Assembly (NCBI RefSeq): GCF_025399835.1
Contig: NZ_JAODVR010000001.1
Span: 3,038,001-3,102,000 of the forward strand
Direction: 5' to 3'
Length of the DNA: 64,000 bases
Origin: Haloarchaeobius sp. HME9146
GTDB lineage: Archaea; Halobacteriota; Halobacteria; Halobacteriales; Natrialbaceae
Positions within the stretch are counted from its first letter, which is position 1; every line of letters begins with the position of its first letter. A model generated the notes under the pieces. That model worked only from the letters and a program-made list of their open reading frames with translations, ran no database searches and was not told where the DNA came from. A program made the position numbers and the translations under genes. Of this stretch, positions 15,224 to 23,582 are shown one piece after another.

Positions 15224-15748
15224 TCACGGCGTGTTCGGGTCGTCGTCGAACTGTCCTTCCAGCGCGGTCTCGCCGCCGAGCAGTCCGCTGAGCCGGCGGG
15301 TCAACACGTCGAACACGACGACGATGGGGAGCAGCGCCAGTTCGACCAGATACAGCGGGCGGGCGACTCGGCGTGCCCAGTTTCGGGCGTTCCCGAGGCC
15401 GTAGGACTTCGGGACGATCTCCCCGAACACCAGGACGACCGAACTCGCGACCAGCGTGGCGACCGTGACGGCGGCACCCGCCGAAACCGTCTCGACCAGC
15501 GCGACGGTGATGACGCTGGAGATGGCCATGTTCACGATGTTGTTCCCGACGAGGAGCGTCACCAGCAGGCGATGGGGGTCCTCGCGGAGTTCCGTGAGGC
15601 GGACCGCGTTCCGGTCGCCGCTGGCAGCCTCGGCCTCGATGGCGTCGGCCGGGACGGAGAAGATGGCGGTCTCGCTGCTGGAGAAGAAGGCGCTCAACCC
15701 GAGGAGGACGACGACGGCGGCAGCGCTGACCCACAGGATGGTTTCCAT
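15224..15748 (-). CDS. DUF21/CNNM transmembrane-domain protein without CBS domains
   Basis: The 174-residue protein consists of the DUF21 (CNNM) membrane domain alone, with about four hydrophobic segments. Family marks are FFSSSETAIFSVP, LVTLLVGNNIVNMAISSVIT and VLVFGEIVPKSYGLGNA. Full-length CorC/CNNM proteins continue into paired CBS domains and a CorC-HlyC domain and are implicated in Mg2+ or Na+ transport. Here the frame stops after a short acidic tail, so regulation through nucleotide-binding CBS domains is absent. I chose METILWV at 15748; upstream Met codons add a non-membrane Arg-rich stretch. Confidence 0.85.
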   Translation of the reverse strand: METILWVSAAAVVVLLGLSAFFSSSETAIFSVPADAIEAEAASGDRNAVRLTELREDPHRLLVTLLVGNNIVNMAISSVITVALVETVSAGAAVTVATLVASSVVLVFGEIVPKSYGLGNARNWARRVARPLYLVELALLPIVVVFDVLTRRLSGLLGGETALEGQFDDDPNTP

Positions 15749-16077
15749 GGTCTGGGGCTCACGCGCGAGCGTGAAGAAAGTCCGTATCGGCATCCGTCTC
15801 CGTGCGCCTCGAATTATCGGGACGCCTCGAACGGGCGGGGATAGTCGCAGTCGCACCGACGATGGATAGTGGCGACGAGCAGGTCACTCGCGCCGATGGC
15901 AGTGGAAACCGCACCCGCCCCGCACAGCACTGCACCCACACCCTCCCCAGCCGACTCCCTCCGCTTCGTTTCACTTCGCTCCAGTCGTCCCTCGCGCGAC
16001 GTCGACGACGCCCTCGCTACCGCTCGGACCGTCGTCAGCGCGCGCCACAGCAGAAAATCAGCCTCAGTCGAACCTGC
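15749..16077. other. intergenic region without a recognisable gene
   Basis: The 329 bp upstream of the DUF21 gene hold a GATAATTCG element near 15811 on the minus strand that may be its promoter. A CGCTTCGTTTCACTTCGCTCC stretch near 15961-15981 resembles the repeats around the tRNA genes. I see no coding frame with convincing composition. Confidence 0.5.
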
Positions 16078-16614
16078 TCAGTTCAGGATCTCGACGCCGT
16101 CCTCGGTGACTTCCACGTCGATGAGGCTCTTGACGGGGTAGTCCATCTCGACGCTCTCGGACTCCATCCGCCGGATGACCGTCACCACGTCGGCGACGTT
16201 CGCGCCCACGTCGTCCAGGGCTTCGGTGATGGCGGCGATGGAGACGCCGGTGTTCGTCAGGTCGTCGAGCACGAGCACGTCGTCGCCCGGACTCACGTCG
16301 TTGAGGTAGTAGTCCTCGCCGTCGAGGTCGAACGGGACCTCGTCGTCGAAGCCGTACTCGCGGTTCCGGATGACGACGAGCGGGATGTCCGCGACCAGCG
16401 AGACGGCGGTCGCGACGTGCACGCCCATGGTCACGGGCGTGACGATGACGTCCACGTCGGCCAGGTCGGCCACGCGGCAGATGCCGTTGACGACCTCGCG
16501 CATGAGGTGGGGGTCGAGTGTCGGGATGCCGTTGCTGATGGGGTGGACGAGGTAGTGGTAGCCGTCGTCCTCGATGAGGGGAGCCTCGTGAACCGAGCGT
16601 CGAAGCGCGTCCAT
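16078..16614 (-). CDS. HGPRTase-like phosphoribosyltransferase
   Basis: The 178-residue protein is a type I phosphoribosyltransferase of the archaeal hypoxanthine/guanine or adenine PRT-like group. The PRPP loop is VLVLDDLTNTGVSIAAI, where two adjacent Asp precede TNTG, and a second phosphate-binding segment is VTPVTMGVHVATAVSL. Haloarchaea carry several such proteins, and some act in purine salvage or as regulators rather than enzymes, so the substrate is not certain. It is the last gene of a same-strand group with the RecA-like and lycopene-cyclase-domain genes, 40 bp after the former. Confidence 0.85.
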   Translation of the reverse strand: MDALRRSVHEAPLIEDDGYHYLVHPISNGIPTLDPHLMREVVNGICRVADLADVDVIVTPVTMGVHVATAVSLVADIPLVVIRNREYGFDDEVPFDLDGEDYYLNDVSPGDDVLVLDDLTNTGVSIAAITEALDDVGANVADVVTVIRRMESESVEMDYPVKSLIDVEVTEDGVEILN

Positions 16615-16654
16615 ACGTGGTCTCTGACCGACCGACGCGAAAAGGGGCCCGGTT

Positions 16655-17272
16655 TCAGGCGATGTCCCGACTGGTGTCGACCCGCACCTCGTCGGTGAGC
16701 TGGAGCTTCACGGGTTCGCGGAAGGCCCGGCCGCCGCGGAACTTGGTGACGGCGAGGCGGTTCTCGATGGCGTAGGTGGTCACCCGGAGGTCGAGGTTCC
16801 AGACGAGGTCGGCGAACGCGAGGGTGGTCGCGCGCTGGGGTGTCGCGTCGTTGCTCCCGGTGCAGTTGAAGACGCCGATGCTGTTGGCGTCGACCAGCCG
16901 GCGAGAGAGGGCGTTGAGCATCGAGACGTACTCGCGGCGGCCGGCGAACTCCAGCGGGTCGGGCTGGTCCACCACGACGACGGCGTTCTCGGGGACGTGC
17001 GGAAGCGCGTTGGTGAGGTCCTCGGGGGTCGGGTTCGGGCCCAGGAACACGACCTGGGTGTTCCCGGCGGCGTCGCCGAGCGTCCGCTGGACCGCCTCCT
17101 TCGACCGGGTCGTCGAGAGGTAGAGTGTCTGGTGACGCTCGATGAGCTGCTGGACGAGTAGCTCCGCCTGGCTCTCTGCCGGCGCGAGCAGGACCAGCAG
17201 GCTGCCGGCCGGAATACCACCCTCGTGGAGCCGGTCGAGGGACTCCATCCCCGTCGTGAACCGTCGTGTCAT
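16655..17272 (-). CDS. RecA/RAD55-superfamily protein with a degenerate P-loop
   Basis: The 205-residue protein has the KaiC/RAD55-like start TTGMESLDRLHEGGIPAGSL and a Walker B-like strand (NAVVVVDQPD). Where the Walker A loop should be it reads LLAPAESQAELLVQQL, lacking the GxxxxGKT pattern. Nucleotide hydrolysis is therefore unlikely, and a regulatory or scaffolding role is possible. It resembles proteins annotated in haloarchaea as HTR-like. The gene lies 4 bp downstream of the lycopene-cyclase-domain gene, which implies co-transcription. No DNA-repair partner is adjacent on this strand. Confidence 0.75.
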   Translation of the reverse strand: MTRRFTTGMESLDRLHEGGIPAGSLLVLLAPAESQAELLVQQLIERHQTLYLSTTRSKEAVQRTLGDAAGNTQVVFLGPNPTPEDLTNALPHVPENAVVVVDQPDPLEFAGRREYVSMLNALSRRLVDANSIGVFNCTGSNDATPQRATTLAFADLVWNLDLRVTTYAIENRLAVTKFRGGRAFREPVKLQLTDEVRVDTSRDIA

Positions 17273-17276
17273 AGCT

Positions 17277-17657
17277 CTATAATTCGCGGTCTGGGGGGTT
17301 ACCCTTTGCGCTCGCGTCGGTATTAGTACCGGTCCCGTCCGATGAGACCGGTCGCTCGGGACCTCCGTGCAGCAGTTCGTGGACGCCGATGACGAGCGAG
17401 GGAACCACGACGATGAAGATGTGCTCCTCGATGGGGATGCCGAGGAGCTCGACGCCGGTCCGCATCGGGATGGCGAACACGCCGACCTCGAGGGTGTACC
17501 AGTCCCAGACGTACGCGACCGGGTAGAGCGCGAGGACGGTCTTGCCGGCCCGGCGGAGGGCGTCGGCTCGCCAGAGCAAGAGGAACGCGGCGGTCCCGAA
17601 GACGACCTCGGTCGCGAGGTAGGTCCAGGGACCGAGTACCGTGATGTCCGGCAGCAC
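17277..17657 (-). CDS. single lycopene-cyclase-domain membrane protein
   Basis: The 126-residue product holds one lycopene cyclase domain: LGPWTYLATEVVFGTAAFLL, YPVAYVWDWYTLEVGVFAIP and LLGIPIEEHIFIVVVPS, including the conserved P-x-E-E motif. Haloarchaeal CrtY/CarR-type cyclases are roughly twice this size, with two such domains. A lone domain might work as a homodimer or heterodimer, or may have another membrane function. I prefer GTG 17657, about 29 bp after a GATTTTGC element; TTG 17684 would add nine residues. No other carotenoid gene is in the window. Confidence 0.78.
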   Translation of the reverse strand: MLPDITVLGPWTYLATEVVFGTAAFLLLWRADALRRAGKTVLALYPVAYVWDWYTLEVGVFAIPMRTGVELLGIPIEEHIFIVVVPSLVIGVHELLHGGPERPVSSDGTGTNTDASAKGNPPDREL

Positions 17658-17749
17658 GTGCAGGGGTTGGTGTGGGTGACGCAAAATCCTACTGGGCTGA
17701 GATTGGCGGTATCTTGAAGACCGATGCGGGAGAACTCCTACGTTGTACT

Positions 17750-18907
17750 ATGGATATTTCTGATATCGCGACTACGGAGTTCATCGAAGTCGATGTCGGC
17801 GAGCGCCTCGGGAAGGTTCGCTCGGTGTTCGAGAACGAGAACCCGAAAGGGATCATCGTGACCCGGGACGGCGAGTACGAGGGTGTGCTCTCCGAGCGCG
17901 TGCTGCTCCAGTCGCACGTCGAGGACGACGCCAAGGTCAAGGCCCTGGTGAAGCCCAGCCGGAACGCGCCGGCACCGAAGGTCGACCGGCACGAGGACGT
18001 CCGGGAGACGGCACGCGTCCTCGTCGAGGGCGGGGTGAAGGTCGCTCCCGTGTTCGAGGGAGACAACCTGTGGGGCATCGTCACGGCCGACGATATCCTC
18101 GACGCGGTGTTGCACAACCTCGACGCGCTCACCGTCGAGCAGATCTACTCCGACGACCCCGTCACCCTCGGTGAGCAGGACAGCCTCGGGAAGGTCATCA
18201 ACCTGCTCCGCGAACACGGCATCTCGCGGCTGCCCGTCGTCAACGAGGGCGGCTACCTCTCGGGCGTCGTGACCCGACACGACATCGCAGACGTGGTCAT
18301 CCGCGACATGAACAAGGCGACCACGGGCGAGCGCGCGGGCGACACCGACCGCGTCCTCGACATGCCCGTCTACGACATCATGACCAGCCCGGTCATGACG
18401 ACCACCGTCGACGCCTCCGTCGAGGAGGCCGTCTCGACCATGCTGGAGAACGACCTCGGCGGGCTCGTCGTGGTGAACGACGACGACGACCGACTCGTCA
18501 CCGGTGTCGTCACCAAGACCGACGTGCTCCGTGCCCTGACGTTCACCGAGGAGGAGCACATGGACGTCCAGATCACCAACATCAACCTGCTCGACACGCT
18601 CTCCCGCGAGGAAATCCGCCAGTCGCTGGAGGAGGTCGTCGACAAGTACCAGAAGATGGACGTGCTCCACGTCCACGTCCGCTTCCAGGAGCACAAGGAG
18701 AAGCTCCGCGGGACGCCCCTCATCTACAGCCAGATCCGTGTCCGGACGACCAACGGTCAGGTCGCCGGCTCCGGTGAGGGCTACGGTGCCGAGTCCGCCT
18801 TCCGCGTCGCACTCGACAAGCTCGAGCGCAACGTCCTGGAGATGAAGAACTACCGTTCGGACGAGCAGTACCGTGGCCAGCTGCTCCGCAAGCTCGACGA
18901 GCTGTAA
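17750..18907 (+). CDS. four-CBS protein fused to an HPF/RaiA-like ribosome hibernation domain
   Basis: The 385-residue protein has four CBS motifs (about 10-55, 75-120, 130-185 and 208-265), which usually bind adenosyl nucleotides in pairs. The C-terminal domain (about 270-365) begins MDVQITNINLLDTLSREEIR and contains VLHVHVRFQEHKEKL and PLIYSQIRVRTTNG, matching the beta-alpha-beta-beta pattern of bacterial HPF/RaiA ribosome-associated proteins. The combination suggests ribosome inactivation or protection gated by energy charge. The start is ATG 17750, divergent from the lycopene-cyclase-domain gene and convergent with radB. Confidence 0.88.
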   Translation: MDISDIATTEFIEVDVGERLGKVRSVFENENPKGIIVTRDGEYEGVLSERVLLQSHVEDDAKVKALVKPSRNAPAPKVDRHEDVRETARVLVEGGVKVAPVFEGDNLWGIVTADDILDAVLHNLDALTVEQIYSDDPVTLGEQDSLGKVINLLREHGISRLPVVNEGGYLSGVVTRHDIADVVIRDMNKATTGERAGDTDRVLDMPVYDIMTSPVMTTTVDASVEEAVSTMLENDLGGLVVVNDDDDRLVTGVVTKTDVLRALTFTEEEHMDVQITNINLLDTLSREEIRQSLEEVVDKYQKMDVLHVHVRFQEHKEKLRGTPLIYSQIRVRTTNGQVAGSGEGYGAESAFRVALDKLERNVLEMKNYRSDEQYRGQLLRKLDEL

Positions 18908-18969
18908 GCGGAGGACGACCACCCCACGGGACACCGGGACCCTCCCCGGCGGTCCGGTTCGACCCGTCC

Positions 18970-19668
18970 TCAGACGTCAGCTGCAGCGATACCGGAATCC
19001 GTTATCTTGAACTGAATCGACTCACCGGCGGGTTTCGCTCGATGCTTCTCCAGCGTCGCGCGCCGGTTCCCGCCCCGGAACCGGTCGATGCGGACGACAC
19101 TTCCCATCCAGTGTTCCAGCGTGTTGCCCCCGAGCGCCCGCGTCCGGTCGCTGTCGATGTCGGAGAACACCTGGTTCGTGAGCAACACCGCGAACTCGTG
19201 TTTGCGGGCGAGCGAGAGCAGGTGGGTGACCTGTCTGCCGACCTTTCGCAGGGCCTCGCCACCCTTCGAGTCCTCGCCGCGTTCGAGCCGGTAGAAGCCG
19301 GTCGCGGAGTCGACGACGACGAGGTCGGCCCGGTCGGCGAACCCGTCAACGTCGCGGACCGCCTCCTCCTGTTCCTGGAAGTCGAGCGCCTCCTCGACGA
19401 TGATGCGGCCGGTGATGTCCTCGACGGACTCCGCCGAGCGCGAGGCCCGCGCGTTCGCGATCTGTTCGAAGCGGTCGAGCGACAGCCCTTCCGTGTCGAT
19501 GTAGACGACGGTCCCCCCACGGGCGGCGGTCTCGACGGCGGAGACGAGCGCCACGTTGGTCTTGCCGGCGGCCGGCGGCCCGTACACCTGCGTGACGGTG
19601 CCTCGCTCGAACCCGCCCCCGAGGAGGTCGTCGAGGTCCGCACACCCCGTCTCGATGTTCCCTTGCAC
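18970..19668 (-). CDS. radB: DNA repair and recombination protein RadB
   Basis: The 232-residue RecA-family protein lacks the N-terminal helix-hairpin-helix domain of RadA, which together with its size identifies RadB, a euryarchaeal RadA paralogue that assists homologous recombination. Walker A is GPPAAGKT (residues 30-37), Walker B is LVVVDSAT (D120), and the C-terminal loop reads LLTNQVFSDIDSD. The frame is open upstream, but GTG 19668 is favoured because a TTTTTTATC box sits 27 bp before it and the length matches the family. It is divergent from the RuvC-like gene, with an 88-bp shared promoter. Confidence 0.94.
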   Translation of the reverse strand: MQGNIETGCADLDDLLGGGFERGTVTQVYGPPAAGKTNVALVSAVETAARGGTVVYIDTEGLSLDRFEQIANARASRSAESVEDITGRIIVEEALDFQEQEEAVRDVDGFADRADLVVVDSATGFYRLERGEDSKGGEALRKVGRQVTHLLSLARKHEFAVLLTNQVFSDIDSDRTRALGGNTLEHWMGSVVRIDRFRGGNRRATLEKHRAKPAGESIQFKITDSGIAAADV

Positions 19669-19756
19669 GTTCCCCCGTGGGTCGGACCCGGATAAAAAAT
19701 CTCGGAAAGGCCGGGCACAGATTGACTTTAAGCCGGTCGGCTCGAAAGGACAGGGA
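19669..19756. promoter_or_regulatory. bidirectional promoter between radB and the RuvC-like gene
   Basis: Two TATA-like boxes are visible: TTTTTTATC on the minus strand (about 19690-19698, 27 bp before radB GTG) and CTTTAAG on the plus strand (about 19726-19732, 27 bp before GTG 19757). Both transcripts would be leaderless. The two genes could share regulation. Confidence 0.65.
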
Positions 19757-20518
19757 GTGATAGTCGTCGCCACCGCCGACTTCGAGGTCTACCACGGCGT
19801 CGTCAACGAACTACGCGACCGTGGTGTGACGTTCACGACCATCGAGCCCGATGACGAGTTGCCCGAGCAGACAGCCGTCGTCATCACGGGCGAGGACGAG
19901 GAGGTCGAGGGACCGCGCGTGGTCCACGCCGACCCGGACGACCCGCGGCGCGCGGTCGACGCCGCGCTGACCCATCTCCGTGGAGAGGGTGGCCAGACCA
20001 TCGTCGGGGTGGACCCCGGTCGCCGCCCCGGCATCGCGGTGCTCGCCGGTGACACGGTCGTCGCGGCGTTCCAGGTGCCGGCCGACGACGCGGTCGCCGT
20101 CATCGAGCGCGAGGTCGCGGACGCGGTCGACCCCATCGTCCGCGTCGGTGACGGGGCGCGCCTCGAAGGGGCCAGCATCGTGAACGCGCTCGACGACGTG
20201 CGGGTCGAGCTCGTCGACGAGACGGGGACGACGCCGTACCTCGGGACCGGCGCGCGCGGGATGGGCGACGTGCTCGCGGCGGCGAACATCGCCCGCATCG
20301 AGGGCGAGGTCATCGAGAACCGCGACATCGAGCCGACGGCCGGGGAGTTACAGGTCATCAAGAACCGCTCGCGCGAACAGTCCGGCGAGAACCGGGCCAT
20401 CGACGAGGACCTGGCCCGGCGGGTCGCCGCCGGCGAGTTGAGCATCGAGGAGGCACTGGCGCTGCATCGTGGTGAGGACCCCGCGCTCACCGGGGACGAT
20501 TCGGACGACGAGGAGTAG
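19757..20518 (+). CDS. RuvC/RNase H-fold-like protein divergent from radB
   Basis: The 253-residue protein has a small N-terminal region (about 1-75) and then TIVGVDPGRRPGIAVL, which closely resembles the first strand and catalytic Asp loop of RuvC and related RNase H-fold nucleases (D86), followed by VVAAFQVPADDAVAVIEREV, typical of the next strand and helix. A conserved basic/acidic C-terminal part (DIEPTAGELQVIKNRSREQS) follows. Later acidic catalytic residues are not obvious to me, so nuclease activity is unproven. GTG 19757 is supported by the TATA box 27 bp upstream. Pairing with radB suggests a recombination role. Confidence 0.75.
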   Translation: MIVVATADFEVYHGVVNELRDRGVTFTTIEPDDELPEQTAVVITGEDEEVEGPRVVHADPDDPRRAVDAALTHLRGEGGQTIVGVDPGRRPGIAVLAGDTVVAAFQVPADDAVAVIEREVADAVDPIVRVGDGARLEGASIVNALDDVRVELVDETGTTPYLGTGARGMGDVLAAANIARIEGEVIENRDIEPTAGELQVIKNRSREQSGENRAIDEDLARRVAAGELSIEEALALHRGEDPALTGDDSDDEE

Positions 20519-20574
20519 CCGGACGATACAGCAGCTCCGTTACGAGAGTGGTTCAGAAAGAAGCGAGGCCGCGG

Positions 20575-20598
20575 CGAGACGTGTCTCCAGGCGTCTCG
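20575..20598. terminator. hairpin between convergent genes
   Basis: Perfect 7-bp arms CGAGACG and CGTCTCG enclose a 10-nt loop. The hairpin lies between the stops of the RuvC-like gene and the zinc-ribbon gene. No T-run follows, so its terminator role is inferred from position. Confidence 0.4.
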
Positions 20599-20604
20599 TG
20601 CGGG

Positions 20605-20895
20605 TTATCTGGCGGCCCAGTCGCAGTCGGTACAGGCCGGGACGCCCTGGACGTTGACGAGTGAGCCATCACAGTTCGGACAGGCCATCGTGATCGCGAC
20701 GCCGCCGTCCGCGACGACCGTCTTCTTCTCCGGTTCGGTTTCGCCGCTCTCCTCGGTCGCGTCGTTCTCGTCCGTCACGGGCTCAGAATGCCGCCACATC
20801 CCGAACGTGAACGGATGGTCCTGGTAGATCGATTCACGCGTTTCTTCGTCCTCGCTGACACTCTCCTCCCCAGGGGCTGTGTTGGTGGCAGTCAT
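20605..20895 (-). CDS. small zinc-ribbon protein
   Basis: The 96-residue product has a long acidic, probably disordered N-terminus (about 65 residues) and a C-terminal zinc ribbon with two CxxC pairs, CPNCDGS and CTDCDWAAR. A segment before the linker (YQDHPFTFGMWRH) looks like a short linear interaction motif. Such proteins are common in haloarchaea and usually of unknown role; the ribbon may bind nucleic acid or protein. The start is ATG 20895, with AT-rich sequence (TTATATGATATG on the minus strand) about 35 bp upstream. Confidence 0.8.
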   Translation of the reverse strand: MTATNTAPGEESVSEDEETRESIYQDHPFTFGMWRHSEPVTDENDATEESGETEPEKKTVVADGGVAITMACPNCDGSLVNVQGVPACTDCDWAAR

Positions 20896-21263
20896 CGTCG
20901 GTCGCTACTGGAAAATTCGGACGCATATCATATAAGGCTAGGTGCGGATGTGTATCGTGGACTAAGGTATCTTAATACAATATAAGGCAGAGTGCCGTTC
21001 TGCACGCGACCTACGAGTGACTTAGTATCTCTGGGTTTCTACATACGCACGTTGGATGAACACACGAACTGAACCGCCGGGAGGACGTCGTCATCGGCAT
21101 CAGGCGTCACTGTCAGGCCGGTAGGCCTTTGTATGTCTCAGAACCAACTTTAAGTGTTAACACACGACATGGGACTGACGGCGAATCGACCGCGGACCCC
21201 CGGGACCAAAAACCCTATCGGCACGCGAGACGCATTTCAGACCATCCCCGTAGCCCAACAATC
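20896..21263. promoter_or_regulatory. AT-rich divergent promoter region upstream of cdc48
   Basis: The 368 bp contain the 9-bp sequence ATATAAGGC twice (20930-20938 and 20980-20988, 50 bp apart) and CTTTAAG near 21148. These suggest several TATA elements and a long leader or multiple starts for the CDC48 gene. I see no convincing gene or structured RNA. Confidence 0.45.
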
Positions 21264-23489
21264 ATGAACGAAGTTCAACTAGAGGTCGCCAAGGCGTACC
21301 CGAACGATTCGGGACGCGGTATCGCCAGGCTCGACCCGGATACGCTGTTGCATCTGAAGCTCAGCCCGGGCGATATCATCGAAATCGAAGGTGCAGATAC
21401 GACCGCCGCGAAGGTGTGGCGCGCAGACCGACAGGACTGGAACACAGACACCGTCCGCATCGACGGGTTCACCCGCCAGAACGCCGACGTGGGCATCGGC
21501 GAGCGGGTGACCATCAGAAAAGCAGAGGCCACCAAGGCGGACACGCTCGTCCTCGCACCCCCCGAGGAGGCGTCGGTCCAGTTCGGCTCCGACGCCGCCG
21601 GCATGGTGAAACGACAGATCCTGAAGCGCCCAGTCGTCGAACGCGACATCGTCCCGGTCATGTCGAGCACGAACCACCCGTTCATGCGCTCGCCGGGACA
21701 GGCCATCCCCCTCATCGCGGTCGAGACCGAGCCCGACGGCGTCGTCCTCATCACAGAGGACACCGAGGTCGAGCTCCGTGAGGAGCCCATCTCCGGCTTC
21801 GAGAAGACCGGCGGTGGCATAACCTACGAAGACATCGGTGGCCTCCAGGGCGAGATCCAGCGGGTGCGCGAGATGGTCGAGCTCCCGATGAAGCACCCGC
21901 AGATATTCAAGAAGCTCGGCATCGAGCCCCCGCAGGGTGTCCTCCTGCACGGCCCACCGGGCACGGGTAAGACCTTGCTGGCGAAGGCGGTCGCCAACGA
22001 GACCTCTGCGAGTTTCTTCTCTATCGCTGGGCCGGAGATCATCTCGAAGTACTACGGTGAGTCCGAACAACAGCTCCGCGAGATATTCGAGGACGCTGCC
22101 GAGGAGTCACCGGCTATCATCTTCATCGACGAGCTCGACTCCATCGCGCCCAAGCGCGAGGACGTGACCGGCGAGGTCGAACGCCGTGTCGTCGCCCAGC
22201 TCCTGACGATGATGGACGGGCTCGAAGCCCGCGGCCAGGTCATCGTCATCGCGGCGACCAACCGCGTGGACTCGGTCGACCCGGCACTGCGCCGCCCCGG
22301 TCGCTTCGACCGCGAGATCGAGATCGGCGTGCCCGACGAGGAGGGCCGCGAGGAGATACTGCAGATCCACACCCGCGGCATGCCGCTGTCGGACGACGTG
22401 AGCCTGGACCACCTCGCACACGAGACCCACGGCTTCGTCGGTGCCGACATCGAGAGCCTCACGAAGGAGGCCGCGATGAAGGCGCTTCGCCGGTACCTCC
22501 CCGAGATAGACCTCGACGAGGAGGACATCCCGCCGAGCCTCATCGACCGGATGATCGTCAAGCGCACGGACTTCAGCGGCGCGCTCAACGAGGTCGAACC
22601 GAGCGCGATGCGCGAGGTGCTCGTCGAGCTCCCGAAGATATCCTGGGACGACGTCGGTGGCCTGGAGACGGCCAAGCAGAACATCCAGGAGTCCATCGAG
22701 TGGCCGCTGAACAACCCCGAGAAGTTCGAGCGGATGGGTATCGACCCGCCGGCCGGCGTGTTGCTCTACGGCCCGCCGGGCACCGGGAAGACGCTGATGG
22801 CGAAAGCCGTCGCCAACGAGACGAACGCGAACTTCATCTCGGTGCGTGGCCCGCAGCTGCTCTCGAAGTGGGTCGGTGAGTCCGAGAAGGCCATCCGGCA
22901 GACGTTCCGGAAGGCCCGCCAGGTGGCCCCGACGGTCATCTTCTTCGACGAGCTCGACTCGCTCGCCCCGAGCCGGGGTGGCGAGATGGGTTCGAACGTC
23001 TCCGAACGGGTCGTCAACCAGCTCCTGACCGAGCTCGACGGCCTCGAGGAGATGGGCGAAGTGATGGTCATCGGCGCGACCAACCGGCCAGACATGATCG
23101 ACCCGGCGCTCATCCGCTCGGGTCGGTTCGACCGGCTCGTCATGATCGGCCAGCCCGACGTCGAGGGTCGCGAGCAGATCCTCCACATCCACACGGAGAA
23201 CATCCCGATGGCCCCGGACGTGAGCCTGCGCGAACTCGCAGAGCTCACCGACGGCTACGTCGGGTCCGACCTGGAGTCCATCGCGCGTGAGGCCGCCATC
23301 GAGGCCCTGCGCGAGGACGAGGACTGCGAGGTCGTCGAGATGCGCCACTTCCGCAAGGCGATGGAGTCGGTCCGGCCGACCATCACCGAGGACATCCTCG
23401 ACTACTACGAGCAGATGAAAGAGGACTTCAAGGGCGGGACGGCCGACGTGGGCCACGACCGCCAGAGCAGTCGTATCGGCTTCCAGTAA
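21264..23489 (+). CDS. CDC48/VCP-like AAA ATPase
   Basis: The 741-residue protein is an archaeal CDC48 (VAT-type) hexameric unfoldase. An N-terminal double-psi barrel and second N subdomain occupy about 1-185. AAA domain D1 has Walker A GPPGTGKT at 230-237 and Walker [11 protein letters not shown]2 has Walker A at 503-510 and VIFFDELDS. Each has arginine-finger segments ([18 protein letters not shown]). It unfolds substrates, probably for the proteasome. The C-terminus lacks an obvious HbYX motif. I chose ATG 21264 because [19 protein letters not shown] is the usual family start. Confidence 0.96.
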   Translation: MNEVQLEVAKAYPNDSGRGIARLDPDTLLHLKLSPGDIIEIEGADTTAAKVWRADRQDWNTDTVRIDGFTRQNADVGIGERVTIRKAEATKADTLVLAPPEEASVQFGSDAAGMVKRQILKRPVVERDIVPVMSSTNHPFMRSPGQAIPLIAVETEPDGVVLITEDTEVELREEPISGFEKTGGGITYEDIGGLQGEIQRVREMVELPMKHPQIFKKLGIEPPQGVLLHGPPGTGKTLLAKAVANETSASFFSIAGPEIISKYYGESEQQLREIFEDAAEESPAIIFIDELDSIAPKREDVTGEVERRVVAQLLTMMDGLEARGQVIVIAATNRVDSVDPALRRPGRFDREIEIGVPDEEGREEILQIHTRGMPLSDDVSLDHLAHETHGFVGADIESLTKEAAMKALRRYLPEIDLDEEDIPPSLIDRMIVKRTDFSGALNEVEPSAMREVLVELPKISWDDVGGLETAKQNIQESIEWPLNNPEKFERMGIDPPAGVLLYGPPGTGKTLMAKAVANETNANFISVRGPQLLSKWVGESEKAIRQTFRKARQVAPTVIFFDELDSLAPSRGGEMGSNVSERVVNQLLTELDGLEEMGEVMVIGATNRPDMIDPALIRSGRFDRLVMIGQPDVEGREQILHIHTENIPMAPDVSLRELAELTDGYVGSDLESIAREAAIEALREDEDCEVVEMRHFRKAMESVRPTITEDILDYYEQMKEDFKGGTADVGHDRQSSRIGFQ

Positions 23490-23582
23490 GCGGGTCGCTG
23501 CGGGCGTCCTCCCGCATCGTCGCCACATCGTCCGGCGAACGCTTTTAAGTCTATGCGGGTTACACCTCCACTCGAATAGCGA

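Noticed and set aside
15749-16077. A tRNA-like or small gene in this gap
   Set aside because: T-arm-like sequence was considered, but no acceptor or anticodon stem could be formed, and no coding frame has convincing codon use.
17278-17684. TTG 17684 as the start of the lycopene-cyclase-domain gene
   Set aside because: Possible, but GTG 17657 has a TATA-like element at the leaderless spacing and begins directly at the conserved domain.
19669-19773. An N-terminal extension of RadB
   Set aside because: It would run through the TATA box of the gene and adds residues not found in RadB.
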